Shown here piece by piece: positions 51,026 through 61,170 of a stretch of 64,000 nt of DNA. The DNA comes from Symsagittifera roscoffensis. Lineage: Eukaryota; Xenacoelomorpha; Acoela; Convolutidae. The notes below the pieces were generated by a model that saw only the letters and a list, made by a program, of their open reading frames with translations, was not told the origin of the DNA and did not search any database. The first letter of the stretch is position 1. Each line of letters starts with the position of its first letter. The stretch lies in NCBI RefSeq assembly GCF_963678635.1, contig NC_087069.1, positions 24,232,303 through 24,296,302 of the forward strand, given 5' to 3'. A program made the position numbers and the translations under genes.

Positions 51026-53321
51026 TTTCTAATTTAGATAAGGGTATTGTATCAAGTGGGTCATGGAGGTCAAAAACTTGATTTATTGTGTATTTTGAAT
51101 CGTTTGTTTGTGGTCCTGATAAGTTTATTTTATCAGTTAAATTTTCTTTTTCAATTAGTGGAAAATGGTCTTTTTTAGGCTGGTGTTGTTTTATTCTTTT
51201 TTGTTGGGTGTTATTTTTTATCCATTGTGAATATGGGATTGGTTTAAAAGTTGATGTTCCAAGTAGATCAACTTCATAGTGATTATTTTGACAATCTAAA
51301 TAAAGTGGGAAGTGTTGTAGATTGTTTATCTGTGATTGTTCAACGTCAGTTTTTACTGCATATTTGCATTCTAGTCGGGGTGATGTTTCGTTTTTTGCAA
51401 GGTAGAATTTTATATTTTTGGGTATTTCAACTGTGGTTTTACGTGTAAGTAATTCAGGTGGTGTATTTCGACTTAATGTGTCTGGTAATGCAAGATTTTT
51501 TCCTGCGGTCCAAACTATATGTAAGTTTGGGAATTTCATTAAAATTAATTGAAATCTATAAACTCGGTGGTTTGGATTAGACTTTTGTGTAGAAAGAAAG
51601 ATGATTGGTTTATGGTCTGTGAATAGAACTGTGGGATGGTTTGATCCAAGTATCAGAAATTCATATTCTGTTAGTGTATATATTATGGCTGTACATTCTC
51701 TCATTAGAGTTGAGAGTCGTAGCTCTGCTTGAGTGAATAATCAAGAATTTGCTGATATGAGGTTCATTTTATTTGTACCATTATGTGATTGTAATAATGC
51801 TGCGCCGATGCCAAAGTTCGAAGCATCGCACATTGCATAAAATGGTTGATTTGAGTCTGGAATTGTGTTTGAAATTTGTTCAGTTAGAAGTTTTTTAATT
51901 TCTTCAAATCGTGCTTGATGTTCTGTAATCCATTCAAAATTATTTTGTTGTCTAAGTATATTATAGAATGGTCGTAGATATAATTGCATTTTATAAACAT
52001 ATTTGCTTAAAAAGTTTAACATTCCAAGGAATTCTTGGATTTTCTTTTTATTTGTTGGTGGTTGGAGTTTTTGAATAGCGTCTATACGTGATTTCAATGG
52101 AGTGATTGTTTTTCTTTCTATATTATGTCCTAAGAATTTAACTCTTGTCAAAAAGAAGTGTGATTTATCGGGGGCGGCCTTCAGATTTTCGTTCTGAAGT
52201 ATTTGGTGATATTGTTCTAAAACATTGAACATTTCCTCTTTTGTCTGTGATTGCATAAAAACATCGTCTAAATAGGTGATTGCGTTTTTCTTGAGTATTA
52301 GTGGTCGAAAAATTTTGCTCATAAAAGCTGAAAATGCTGCTGGTCCTATGGATATTCCATAGAATAAGCGGTTGAATTCGTATTGTTGGTTTCCAATAAC
52401 AAATTGTGTTAAACGTCGTGATTGTTCATCTAATGGCATTTGATTGTATGCACTATTCATATCTGCGGTTGTAAAATATTTTCCGTTTATTTTTGTTAAA
52501 ATAACTTGTATTGGTTCAATAGGCCAATTACACTTTGATTCATCTATGAGTGAGTTGAGGTATCTAGCATCGAGAACAATTTTTAATGATTCTCCTTTGG
52601 CTAGAATGATAACAGGGTTGATAAATGTGTTGCCTTTTGGTTGTTCTTCTTTGTTTACTGGTGATATAATGTTGTATTGTTCTAAAATGTCGAGTAATCT
52701 GTTCACTTTATCGTGTAAGTGAATTGGTACCTTACTTGCTCTTTGTTTTTTGAAAACTGCGTCTGGTTTTAATGGGAGATGTAGTGATGAGCTGATTTTG
52801 CCAACATCAAATTTGGATGTTGCATAGACTGGTGAATATTTAATTAGCTGTTTGGCTAGTTTTTCAAATTCGTCTTGTGTTATTTGTGAATGTTGGAAAT
52901 TAAACATTGTTAAAAATTTCTGTTGTTTCTCTGTGTAGTTACTTATGTTGAATGTAGGTTTGAAATATGGGGTTTTTGTGAAATAATCCGTATTTTTGTT
53001 TTCGTTACTTATTATATTATTTATAGATAATTCTTCATTAAGGATTGTGGATTGGCAAATATCTAGTAATTGGAGTATATTATTTACACGATATGCTTTT
53101 TCGTGTATTGGTGATATTGTAGCGTTGGTTTCGCAATAGCCTAAAAGTCCTAAAGGTAATGTTACTTGGTAAGGTGTATTGTTGTATACATGTAAGGAAA
53201 TAATATCTGAATTCGAGTTTTTCAAATATTTTATTGATGAGATTGTGATTTTGAAAAACTTATGAATAGGTTTGAATTCAAAATCTGACATAAAATTTTT
53301 GTTTGTTTTGTTTTTTATCAT
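50955..53321 (-). pseudogene. pol: reverse transcriptase and RNase H (element 2)
   Basis: One frame with a single in-frame TGA at 51741-51743. The RT of 526 residues has the template grip LKIVLDARYLN, motif A FTTADMNSAYNQMPL (D287), FYGISIGPAAFSAFM, the catalytic YLDD at 350-353 and the FLGMLNFLSKY thumb start. RNase H begins at FYAMCDASNFGIGAALL. The TGA follows 20 residues later, and the frame reopens with the helix MRECTAIIYTLTEYEF and the last RNase H block DTLSRNTPPE. Ty3/gypsy-type. The stop truncates RNase H and everything downstream. Confidence 0.85.
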
Positions 53322-54612
53322 ATTGGTGAACTTGTTTGATGGAAAAATTATAGATGTTTCCTGATAGTGGTTTCAGGTGTTTTCTTTGTTGGTTATATAT
53401 TGGATAAAATTTTGAAAAGAATGGTGGTTGTTTATTTAATCTTTGAAAAAATGTTAGGGATGTGTCTTTTGTTTTTGTATATTTATCTTTGATTAATATT
53501 TTACTATTCAAGATGTTGATTGTTGGTATATATTTAGAGATAAATGGTATTCCAATGATATTGTGTTTAATATCAGTGATATGGAATATTTGTTTAAATG
53601 GTTTGGTTAAAATTTTGTTTTGCTCCATTGTTCTTGTGGGGAGAAGAAATAATTGAATTTTTCCGTAGTTTATTAATGTTGATCCTTGTGCTGTTGCTAG
53701 TTTGCTGGAGGTTTCAAGAGGTGTTAGCTTTGGGTGTAAGGTTTTTATTTCATTCCATGTGGGAATGTTTATTATATTTGATTCTGCTCCTGAATCAATT
53801 AAAAAATCAATTTCAAGATCTGGTGGTTGAAATTCTTTGCTTCTTGGACTTTCTAAAAGAAATGGTATTGTCCAAATTTTTTCTTTGGGTTGTTCTTTTT
53901 GTATGTTTTGATAGATGTGATTTGTATTCAAGCATTTTGTTTTTTCGTTCTCAATGGGTTGATTTGTAGTGTTAATTTCATTAGTTTTTTGTGTCGTCGG
54001 TGTGGAATGGATGGGTTCAATATAATAATTGTCAAGGAGTTCTGATTGATTCTCATATATGTGTGATGAAAAAGGTTGTTCATATATAACAGGTTCATAG
54101 TCATTTTCGACTTTTATCATATTGATGGAGAGAGTGTTTTCTGCATCGCTTTCTGAATCTGATGATCCACAGTTTATTTGATTGAGTTGTAACGTATCAG
54201 TTACTGTGTCATCAATACCTGGAGGGTCTGATGTTGTTTCTGGATTAGATTGTACTTGATTAATATGTCTTTGATGTTTAGGTGTACTACTTCTGTGGCG
54301 ATTATTAGAATTATTATAGTTATTATTATTCCGGTGTGGTGATTGGGAATAATTTCTATAACGATTATTATAACTTGAGTGTCGATTTTGTGAATTATTT
54401 CGCGATCTATTTTGGTAATTATTGTTTGGTCTGTTATAGTTCGATCTATTATATGAATTATTCCTTGATTGATTGTTCGGGTAATTATGGTTTCGGTTCT
54501 TTGAATAACTTCTATTCCGATTATTGGAGTAGTTTCTATTTGTATGATGAATTTCGTGATTGATTGTTTGGATAGTAATTATTTCTCGATTGGGAATTAG
54601 ATCTAGAAACAA
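53278..54612 (-). CDS. pol: aspartic protease part of gag-pol (element 2)
   Basis: 444-codon open piece. Residues 20-115 are Asn/Arg/Ser/Tyr-rich, an RNA-binding-like tail of nucleocapsid. Residues 265-380 form the protease with active site DFLIDSGAESNI (D273). The flap and second-half blocks (IIGIPFISKY) follow. Both edges are frameshifted: it joins the zinc-knuckle frame near 54570 and the RT frame near 53300, where a run of A residues occurs. Confidence 0.7.
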   Translation of the reverse strand: MFLDLIPNREIITIQTINHEIHHTNRNYSNNRNRSYSKNRNHNYPNNQSRNNSYNRSNYNRPNNNYQNRSRNNSQNRHSSYNNRYRNYSQSPHRNNNNYNNSNNRHRSSTPKHQRHINQVQSNPETTSDPPGIDDTVTDTLQLNQINCGSSDSESDAENTLSINMIKVENDYEPVIYEQPFSSHIYENQSELLDNYYIEPIHSTPTTQKTNEINTTNQPIENEKTKCLNTNHIYQNIQKEQPKEKIWTIPFLLESPRSKEFQPPDLEIDFLIDSGAESNIINIPTWNEIKTLHPKLTPLETSSKLATAQGSTLINYGKIQLFLLPTRTMEQNKILTKPFKQIFHITDIKHNIIGIPFISKYIPTINILNSKILIKDKYTKTKDTSLTFFQRLNKQPPFFSKFYPIYNQQRKHLKPLSGNIYNFSIKQVHQYDKKQNKQKFYVRF

Positions 54613-55079
54613 ATCCTTGTGTATTTGAATTTGATCTGGAATAGTTATTTCGACTATTTGGTCTATTGTAGTGATTTTGTGATGAATTTTGCGTGTTTCT
54701 TCGTTCTGGTGATCTTCCTCTATAACTTGAGTTATATGGTGATTGATTTCTTGTATAATTTGTATTGTTCGGGAGTGGTTTTCCTGAACAGTTGTTGCTG
54801 TAGACAGTTCTGTTCGGTAGGTTTTGATCTTTTTTCATGTATTGATAGAATGATTTATTTGGTTCTTTATATTTTTGAGGTTTATTTTGATTGTCTTGCT
54901 GATTTTGTCTACATTCAGAAATACTATGTCCGTATCGTCGGCAATAATTACACCATTTTTTGAAAGATGGTTTGCCTTTAAAGTTTGGGTGTTTTTCGTA
55001 AATATTGAGTATTTCAGTGATTTTTTCAACGAGGTCTGTATCTGATTCCTGTATATTGTTTATATTTGTGGAAGCTGTT
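54536..55079 (-). pseudogene. gag: nucleocapsid zinc-knuckle region of gag (element 2)
   Basis: In the frame one base off the gag ORF, starting where gag stops (55080), the residues include the zinc knuckle CNYCRRYGHSISEC near 54950-54910 (C-x2-C-x4-H-x4-C), then a Gln/Asn/Arg/Ser-rich stretch to SRNSSYK and TAG at 54536. It is the nucleocapsid that binds genomic RNA. The offset from gag could be programmed frameshifting, but no slippery site is evident, so mutation is more likely. Confidence 0.65.
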
Positions 55080-57479
55080 TCAATTCTCTACGTATTGTAA
55101 TTTCAGATTTTCCGTTTCTTCGAGTTTCATTGTGATTTCTGCTTGTTCTAGTTTGTCTACTAGTTTTCGAAAATCTAAATCGGGTTCTCGAATTGAAGAA
55201 GGATGGGATGCTCTCTTTTTTATTGCTATTTTTCTTAATTGCGGTGTTAAGGTCATCATTAAGATTTCTGTCATCTTTGTGTTTTTATAGTCGTGTGTAT
55301 TTATTGAATATGCTTTTCGAACTAGTTTTTCGATGCGTACTGCTAATTGCTTGATGGTTTCGTTTGGTAATCTGCGAATTTCATTACATAAAACTCTTTG
55401 TTGTTGTTTGTTTCTTTCGGAGTCAAACATTTTTGAAAATTCTTGTGTAAACCTTTTCCAATTTGATTTTATTTCTATAGGCAATACTGAAAACCATTTT
55501 TGGGCTGCGCCATCTAAAGTTGTTTGTATCAAAGCTGTGCGTCGATGTATCCAGTTTTGATGTAGTGGCGTATTAATTGGTTCGGGTCCTATATTTAAAA
55601 TTAAATTTGCTGTTACTGCATTTAAATAGTCTTCTACAGAATATTCAGGGTCTGTTCCTGTGAATACCATTAAAGGTTTATTTGATGTTATTGATGATCC
55701 ACCCATAAGGTATGGATTCATTGTCATTTGTAATGATTCTGCTGCGTTTGGCATTTGAGAAAAATTTGAAAGTTGATTTCTTGTTATTTCGTGTTGTTGA
55801 AGATAATATGGGAGTGGTATTTCATTTTTCATTTGTGTTGGTTGGTACGAGTTTGCAATCATTGGGTTTTGTTGCTGAATTGGTTGAAAATATTGTGTAT
55901 TAATTGGGTTTTGTTGTTGAATTGGTAGTTGATTTTGTGTATTTATCGGTTGTGGAGAAAAAATTCTATGATTTGTATGTGGTTTCTGTATTCCTTGTCC
56001 ACGATATTCTTGATTATAGGGTGCAAATATATCTGGTTGTAAGAAATCATCATCTGAGGATAAGTAATCCATTTGATAAGATGTTTGTTTTTTATTTTTA
56101 TTTTGTTGAAAAAATGGATAGTTTTCACTACGATCCTGTGGAGGATGTAAATTTGTTTGGAAATTTACTGAATTAGGTGGTGCCATTGAGTTATCCCAGT
56201 TTCGAGATCTTGTATAATTACTAAAATTTTTTCGTGGCTGATAATTTGTTTTTGATGGATGTGTGTAATTATAATTATTGTCTGCAAAACTGTTTCTAGT
56301 GAACGTTTTGCGTGTTTTTGGCGGTATTGTCATGGGTCTGTATGTTTGGTAATCCATGTGTGAATATTTTGGGGCAACCGAAGGTTTAACGGTTGATTGT
56401 AAGGTTACCTGTGTTTGTGAAGGGTTTGTATTTCTTGGTGTTGTTAAGTTTGGACGTATTGGTGAAATACTTTGTTGTGTAGTTGTTGTGTGTACGATTT
56501 CTTCATTTATGAAGTGTGATGGTGTCTGGATATCTTGTTGAGTAAGATTCCTAGTTCCATTGAGGTTTTCATTGTGTATGACTGTAGAGTTTAAACTATT
56601 ATTTTGCATATCGGGTAAAAATGTATTATAGTTTAATGGTGTTGCATCAATGGTTAATGGTATTACTCTTACATAATCTCTTACATAAGATATTGTACTT
56701 ATTGCTTGACTTGAGATTGATTGTGGGAAGTTTATGAATGCGGGATGAGACCATTCAGGGTCCCAAACATAGTCTGATTGTTCTGTGATGGCAGTATCAT
56801 CGTTTGAGTTTTGGGGTCTAAAATTTTTTCTTGCTTGTGAAATTAAATCAATATTATGTGTGAAATAATCTACTATGAACCATGCCAAAATTTTTTGTAA
56901 GTCGTGTTTTGTATGTTGGGAAACTTCATCTTTCGTGAAATTTTCTTTAATTATATTTAGAAAACTAGAGAGTAGTGTGTTTTCATGTCGTACTCTTATA
57001 TGTTTAGATGTTTCTGTCGGTGAGACATTTGGTATCTGGATTTCGTTTTCTAATATCGATATATAACTATATATTATCGCAAAAACTTCATTGGTGAATA
57101 TGGAGTTTGCTCTTTGTGAGTTATGATATTGGATGCTTTTTATATATTCTGAGAATACTTTTGAAAATTCTAAATCAAGGTCGTCTGTTTGAATTATATA
57201 TTTATTGTGATTCTGATTTGGTGAGTTGAATTCTATGGAGTAGATTCCGTATTGTTGTGTTAGGTTACATATATCTTTTAGATAGTGATCGATAATTTGT
57301 CTTTTGATTTTTACATCTGGGAACTCTGTTTTACATGGACTGATTCCGGGTTCAAACAAATTTAAGAGTAAATTTTTGCAAAATATATGCTGTCCTCTAT
57401 CAGTGGTTGCATCTACGATAAAGGGGAAGATATCATCATCATCTGGACTTTCTTCACCTGGGGTGTGCGTTGAGCTCAT
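55080..57479 (-). CDS. gag: gag polyprotein, matrix to capsid (element 2)
   Basis: 799 intact codons from MSSTHTPGEESPDDDD. Residues 1-280 are a globular N-terminal region of unknown fold. Residues 290-610 are Pro/Gln/Asn/Thr-rich, with repeats of the kind IQQQNPINTQYFQP. Residues 615-795 are the capsid of the Ty3/gypsy type (VFTGTDPEYSVEDYLNAV, HRRTALIQTTLDGAAQKW, FTQEFSKMFDSERNKQ, LRKIAIKKRASHPSS). The capsid looks strongly conserved compared with gag of this element type as I remember it. The start overlaps the upstream basic ORF by 26 bases. It assembles the particle core. Confidence 0.8.
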   Translation of the reverse strand: MSSTHTPGEESPDDDDIFPFIVDATTDRGQHIFCKNLLLNLFEPGISPCKTEFPDVKIKRQIIDHYLKDICNLTQQYGIYSIEFNSPNQNHNKYIIQTDDLDLEFSKVFSEYIKSIQYHNSQRANSIFTNEVFAIIYSYISILENEIQIPNVSPTETSKHIRVRHENTLLSSFLNIIKENFTKDEVSQHTKHDLQKILAWFIVDYFTHNIDLISQARKNFRPQNSNDDTAITEQSDYVWDPEWSHPAFINFPQSISSQAISTISYVRDYVRVIPLTIDATPLNYNTFLPDMQNNSLNSTVIHNENLNGTRNLTQQDIQTPSHFINEEIVHTTTTQQSISPIRPNLTTPRNTNPSQTQVTLQSTVKPSVAPKYSHMDYQTYRPMTIPPKTRKTFTRNSFADNNYNYTHPSKTNYQPRKNFSNYTRSRNWDNSMAPPNSVNFQTNLHPPQDRSENYPFFQQNKNKKQTSYQMDYLSSDDDFLQPDIFAPYNQEYRGQGIQKPHTNHRIFSPQPINTQNQLPIQQQNPINTQYFQPIQQQNPMIANSYQPTQMKNEIPLPYYLQQHEITRNQLSNFSQMPNAAESLQMTMNPYLMGGSSITSNKPLMVFTGTDPEYSVEDYLNAVTANLILNIGPEPINTPLHQNWIHRRTALIQTTLDGAAQKWFSVLPIEIKSNWKRFTQEFSKMFDSERNKQQQRVLCNEIRRLPNETIKQLAVRIEKLVRKAYSINTHDYKNTKMTEILMMTLTPQLRKIAIKKRASHPSSIREPDLDFRKLVDKLEQAEITMKLEETENLKLQYVEN

Positions 57480-57921
57480 TTTTTCGTTCGATGACTGTTA
57501 ATATGTAATTATCAATGTGTCTAATTGGTTGATTCCAATTGTATAAATGTACTGGTTTGTGTTTATACTGCTTTTTTATTCTTCTTTTTCCTCTTTTTGA
57601 TGAATTTGAAGTTGTTTCTGAGTCAGAGAAATATAATTGATCGTGAATTGGGCAATTTTTATCTATTGATTCTTTTAGTTTATAAAGTTCGTCTAAACTG
57701 TTGGTTTCTGATTCTGAAAATGCGTTTCGATTTTTTGAAAATCTTTTTCGTGTTATTTGTCTTTGTTTAGTTATTATTTTTCTCTTTAATGTTTGTCGTT
57801 TTGTTCTAATGTATCCAACTGTTTGTGTATGAGGTGTGATTACAAGGTCGTATTTTTTGTTATCTATTTCACAATTGTGTAAAACGATTGTTTGTTTATT
57901 TCCTAGGTTTTTAAATGACAT
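57454..57921 (-). CDS. small basic protein upstream of gag (element 2)
   Basis: 155 codons, MSFKNLGNKQTIVLHNCEID to ELNAHPR. Very Lys/Arg-rich in the middle (TKRQTLKRKIITKQRQITRK and KRGKRRIKKQYKHKP), with an acidic Ser patch (YFSDSETTSNSS) between, so likely nuclear or RNA-binding. Its last 26 bases overlap the gag start in another frame, suggesting leaky scanning or reinitiation. Position before gag is unusual for Ty3/gypsy elements. Family not recognised. Confidence 0.5.
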   Translation of the reverse strand: MSFKNLGNKQTIVLHNCEIDNKKYDLVITPHTQTVGYIRTKRQTLKRKIITKQRQITRKRFSKNRNAFSESETNSLDELYKLKESIDKNCPIHDQLYFSDSETTSNSSKRGKRRIKKQYKHKPVHLYNWNQPIRHIDNYILTVIERKNELNAHPR

Positions 57922-58848
57922 AAGGTTTAGGATGACGGGTGCAAAAGGTTGTTAAATGATTTCTATTTGCTTAAACTGTTAGTCCTTACGATTTTTTTGT
58001 TAGCCTAACCTGGGTCTATTTGTTCAGGGTTGGGGAGAAAAGTATATCAATTCCGAAGAATGATTTTATACTTTCTCGTGGCTAGTATAAGCTAAGGTGT
58101 TAACTTACCTAATCTTACTTAAGGGTAGTGATTGTGTTCAGGGTTGGAGAATAGTAAATCGATCCACAAGGTTCAGGTATAATTAGAACGCGAGTAGTTC
58201 GTTAGATACTATTTTAAACTTACTAAGTCTAAGATTTATCCTGGGTCAGGTAAAAGGGGGGATCAAGTGAAGGATGAATAACCGAAGTTCTTCACTGTTT
58301 ATCCTAATTTGAATGATTAGTTTTGTTCAAAAATTTCTATTAGTCCTGGGTTTTTAGAAAGGGTCGGATAGTGAATCGACGTTTGAGGTCGTTAGACACT
58401 AGTTAAGTGGGTGGGGGAGAACAAAGTTGTTCACTTTGATCCAAGGATAGGCCTTGATGATCAAGTTTTAAATTTAATTAAATAGAAAATGATTTAAGAT
58501 CCAAGGATAAGCCTTGATGATCTGATTTTAAAATTAAGTGAATTTAAGTTTAAAATGATTTAAATTTGTATAAAGAAAAGATTTAGTGTTTTTATGATAT
58601 TAATGAGCTTATGAATGCTGTTATGTTTAGGTGATGAAGCTGGAACAACAGGATGAGTTATAATTACTAACCATTTATTGTCATGCTACTAATTTTTGTT
58701 TTGATTTTTCAATAAATATTTTTCAAACATGTTTTGTATATTACTGCAGAATTTAGGAAAACGATCTGAGATCTCCTTATCAATCGTTATTGTATATTAA
58801 TAATTTGGTTTAGCGCCTGAAATGATTTTGAAGATTGACTTCAAAATT
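57922..58848 (-). other. leader of element 2
   Basis: No coding content. It contains loosely repeated phrases around GGGTTGGGGAGAA/GGGTTGGAGAA and CCTGGGT (58010-58260), and a ~60-base direct repeat starting GATCCAAGGATA.GCCTTGATGAT at 58438 and 58499. These may be structured RNA or packaging sites. Confidence 0.5.
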
Positions 58849-59082
58849 TTATGTTTGCAAATGAAAATCTAAATTCATTGCTAGTAGTATTCTAAATACA
58901 AAAGTTTGTTCTGGCTTTTGCCGAACTATCATATAACTATATGGTAAGTTTCTGCTTTGTCGTATGTCGTCTCTGGTTCGAGGTCTTCTTCCAATTCCGG
59001 GTAGTTCTGTTATCGTTCGGAATATTGGCTCTGATCTATTGAGTCGTAGAGACATTTCGATTAAATTATTGTCGTATAACAT
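58849..59082 (-). CDS. leader ORF near the primer binding site (element 2)
   Basis: 77 codons, MLYDNNLIEMSLRLNRSEPI to MNLDFHLQT, starting 69 bases after the primer binding site. Arg-rich centre (LPGIGRRPRTRDDIRQSRN). It could be an upstream ORF or a short first exon supplying a start to downstream ORFs that lack an ATG, but no donor was found at its end. Unrecognised. Confidence 0.3.
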   Translation of the reverse strand: MLYDNNLIEMSLRLNRSEPIFRTITELPGIGRRPRTRDDIRQSRNLPYSYMIVRQKPEQTFVFRILLAMNLDFHLQT

Positions 59083-59150
59083 TTTGTAAATGTTTTGTCT
59101 AAATTCTAATCTATTATTGGTTAATTCTAAGCTATTAAGGTCTTGTTCGA

Positions 59151-59167
59151 GACTTATGGTCGCACCA
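59151..59167 (-). other. primer binding site of element 2
   Basis: On the minus strand the LTR ends ..AACTCA, then TC, then TGGTGCGACCATAAGTC. TGG pairs with the tRNA CCA end and the rest fixes the LTR boundary at 59170. tRNA identity not assigned. Confidence 0.6.
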
Positions 59168-59169
59168 GA

Positions 59170-61035
59170 TGAGTTAGGACCGATGGGTATAACTCATAGA
59201 GTAATTTCGGATAGGGTACACCGTCTGCTCGTCACGCTATCTTATTTTCGGCCGGATAGATTCGTGCAACTTCTTAGTCTAATACCGATCCTAATCTTAC
59301 TCTTATACTATCTAGTCTCAGGTTGTTTAACTAGTCTCTGCTAGGCTCAATAGATCTAGGGTATATTGGTTTATTGCGGTTACTGAAGTCTTCTTGGAGA
59401 GTCAACTAATTTCTAAGTTAAATTCAAATCTCTCTGGTGCTGAAATTACAAGTAATTTCAGCACTTACAAATAAGTGGATTGTTAGTTAGATGGATCATG
59501 ATTGGTTAATATTAAATACTTTACATTGGTAAAATATCTAATTTATCCAATCATAAAATGTAGTTTAGATCAGGTTCCACCCATCCGGGTTTTACAGAGT
59601 TTTTTAGAATAGTCTTTCTGCAATTCAAAAGATGGATGATGGACGTTGGTATTTGGCGAACATCTTATTTCTTCTGGGTTTTCTTATTAGAGAAGTCCCA
59701 GATTCAATCGTTGTGTCTTCTCAAGACAACGACTGGGTTTTCGCAACAAACTCAAATCTGATTTCAGAATGGTTGGCTATGTCAGGTTTTTCTGTTTCAT
59801 TGGTGAGAACTTCTTTGTGTTTGACCGTTTGACCTTGTCTGGGAATGGCGTGGAGATTGTGCGTGGAGGGGATGCCTGGTTACTCGGATCTGTACGTATA
59901 CTTGAACATCGAGGTGGTCATTGGTCTAGTTCAATGAAGTCCTTTTCTGCGAAGTCAAGTCGTACTCTAAATCCTTTGAGTTGTGATTGTGGGCGGCATA
60001 TTGATTGTAGTTGGCCATTCTTTCTCGAGTGTAGTAGGGTCGTTTTGTCTTTGGATGTTCGTCCTTGGTGTTGTATTCTGATCTATGTATTGCATAATGT
60101 AATTTACATTTTATAAAACTTTTTAATATTTTTTAATTATGATTTTAGTTAGTTGTTTTCACAAAAGCTTTTTGTTTTAGTCAGTTATTTTGAAGAGTTA
60201 CTCACCCTTGAGTAGCTCTTATTAAAAATAGGAGTATGGTCACAAAGCGTGGATGTAGCGCGGTGGGTTAGGCCGGCTATAGAGCATGCTCAGGACGTCC
60301 TTCCTGGTGGGTTAGGCCAGGAGTGGGAGTATGATTGCATGCGGTTTTTGTGAGAGGTCCTGTTATGTGACAACGTTTTATGTTGGGTTTGTTGTGGTTT
60401 TTCTTATGTTTTGTTGGTTGTGTCCTTTTTTCAAAAATCAAATTGTTTGTGGTTTGGGTTTGTCTTTCGACTTTTTTGTGTTTTATTATTTCTTTCTTAG
60501 ACTTTATAATAGTCTTCAAAAGAATAAATTATCCAGTTTTAAACTGGGTTAATCCGGTTTGGGTACCGTTGGTTTCCTTTTCTTAGTCATGCTGTATGCT
60601 ATGTGTTGTGGTGTTTAGTAAGCTGCATTGGTTAGTTTTGTTTAGTATATAATTCCTTTCCAACCGGGTTAAAGGAAAGTTTGAAACGTGTTATCTTGTG
60701 TTAGAGTTATCGAGTGTGAAAGCTTGAAACTGAAATTCATTATTTTAAACAATTCTTCGTGGGGCGAGCTGTGCGAGTTTGGATAGAATTTTTGTGCGAG
60801 TGAATGAAAATATCAAAAGGTTAGTACTGTATTTGCTTCTTATTAATTTACTACATAGAATTTTAATTTTACTGCTAATTGTTGGGGGAAATTAAGTTAC
60901 AAATTTTCATCATTATTAGATTTACTGCTTGTGGGGGAAAAATTTATAAATTAATTTACTGCATTGGTATTATATTTATTTAATTGTTGGTGCAAAAATT
61001 TAATAGGGTTTTAAACAGTTTTGAAGAAGTTTGCT
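59170..61035 (-). repeat. LTR shared by units 1 and 2 of element 2
   Basis: About 1866 bases, roughly 97% identical by eye to 40673-42541, with small indels (for example near 60120 and 60430). It is the 5' LTR of unit 1 and the 3' LTR of unit 2. The upper edge is inferred by alignment; the CA there is mutated to CT. Confidence 0.75.
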
Positions 61036-61170
61036 ATTTTTTATTTTTCTTTTGTGAATTTTTCAGATGATCTAGGATGAAGGCTAAAACTCTAAAGAAA
61101 ACATGGATAAAGAATGGTGAGTTTCTAATATTTAAATTAGTTAGTAATATGTATAATTCATACTTACCTG

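Larger units (their letters stand above)
40673..61035 (-). mobile_element. giant retrovirus-like Ty3/gypsy element (element 2), unit 1
   Basis: Minus strand, 20.4 kb from LTR to LTR (40673-42541 and 59170-61035), interior 16.6 kb. Order 5' to 3': primer binding site, leader, basic ORF, gag, zinc knuckle/protease, RT-RNase H, integrase, two small hydrophobic ORFs, Ser/Pro-rich ORF, envelope glycoprotein, 602-codon ORF, LTR. The RT, protease and DD(35)E integrase are Ty3/gypsy-like. The env gene and total layout are those of an endogenous retrovirus-like element. The LTRs differ by a few percent and pol has several breaks, so this copy is inactive on its own. Its upstream LTR is shared with a second unit that continues past the window end. 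Confidence 0.85.

Noticed and set aside
53278-53321. A-rich stretch at the protease/RT boundary as a retroviral -1 slippery site.
   Set aside because: The downstream frame is +1, not -1, relative to protease, and the A-run is not in the codon phase needed for the classic heptamer.
59121-59167. tRNA-like T-arm plus CCA just before the shared LTR (TTCGAGACTTATGGTCGCACCA).
   Set aside because: The T-stem does not pair and there is no D or anticodon arm. The CCA-ending part is the primer binding site read on the other strand.
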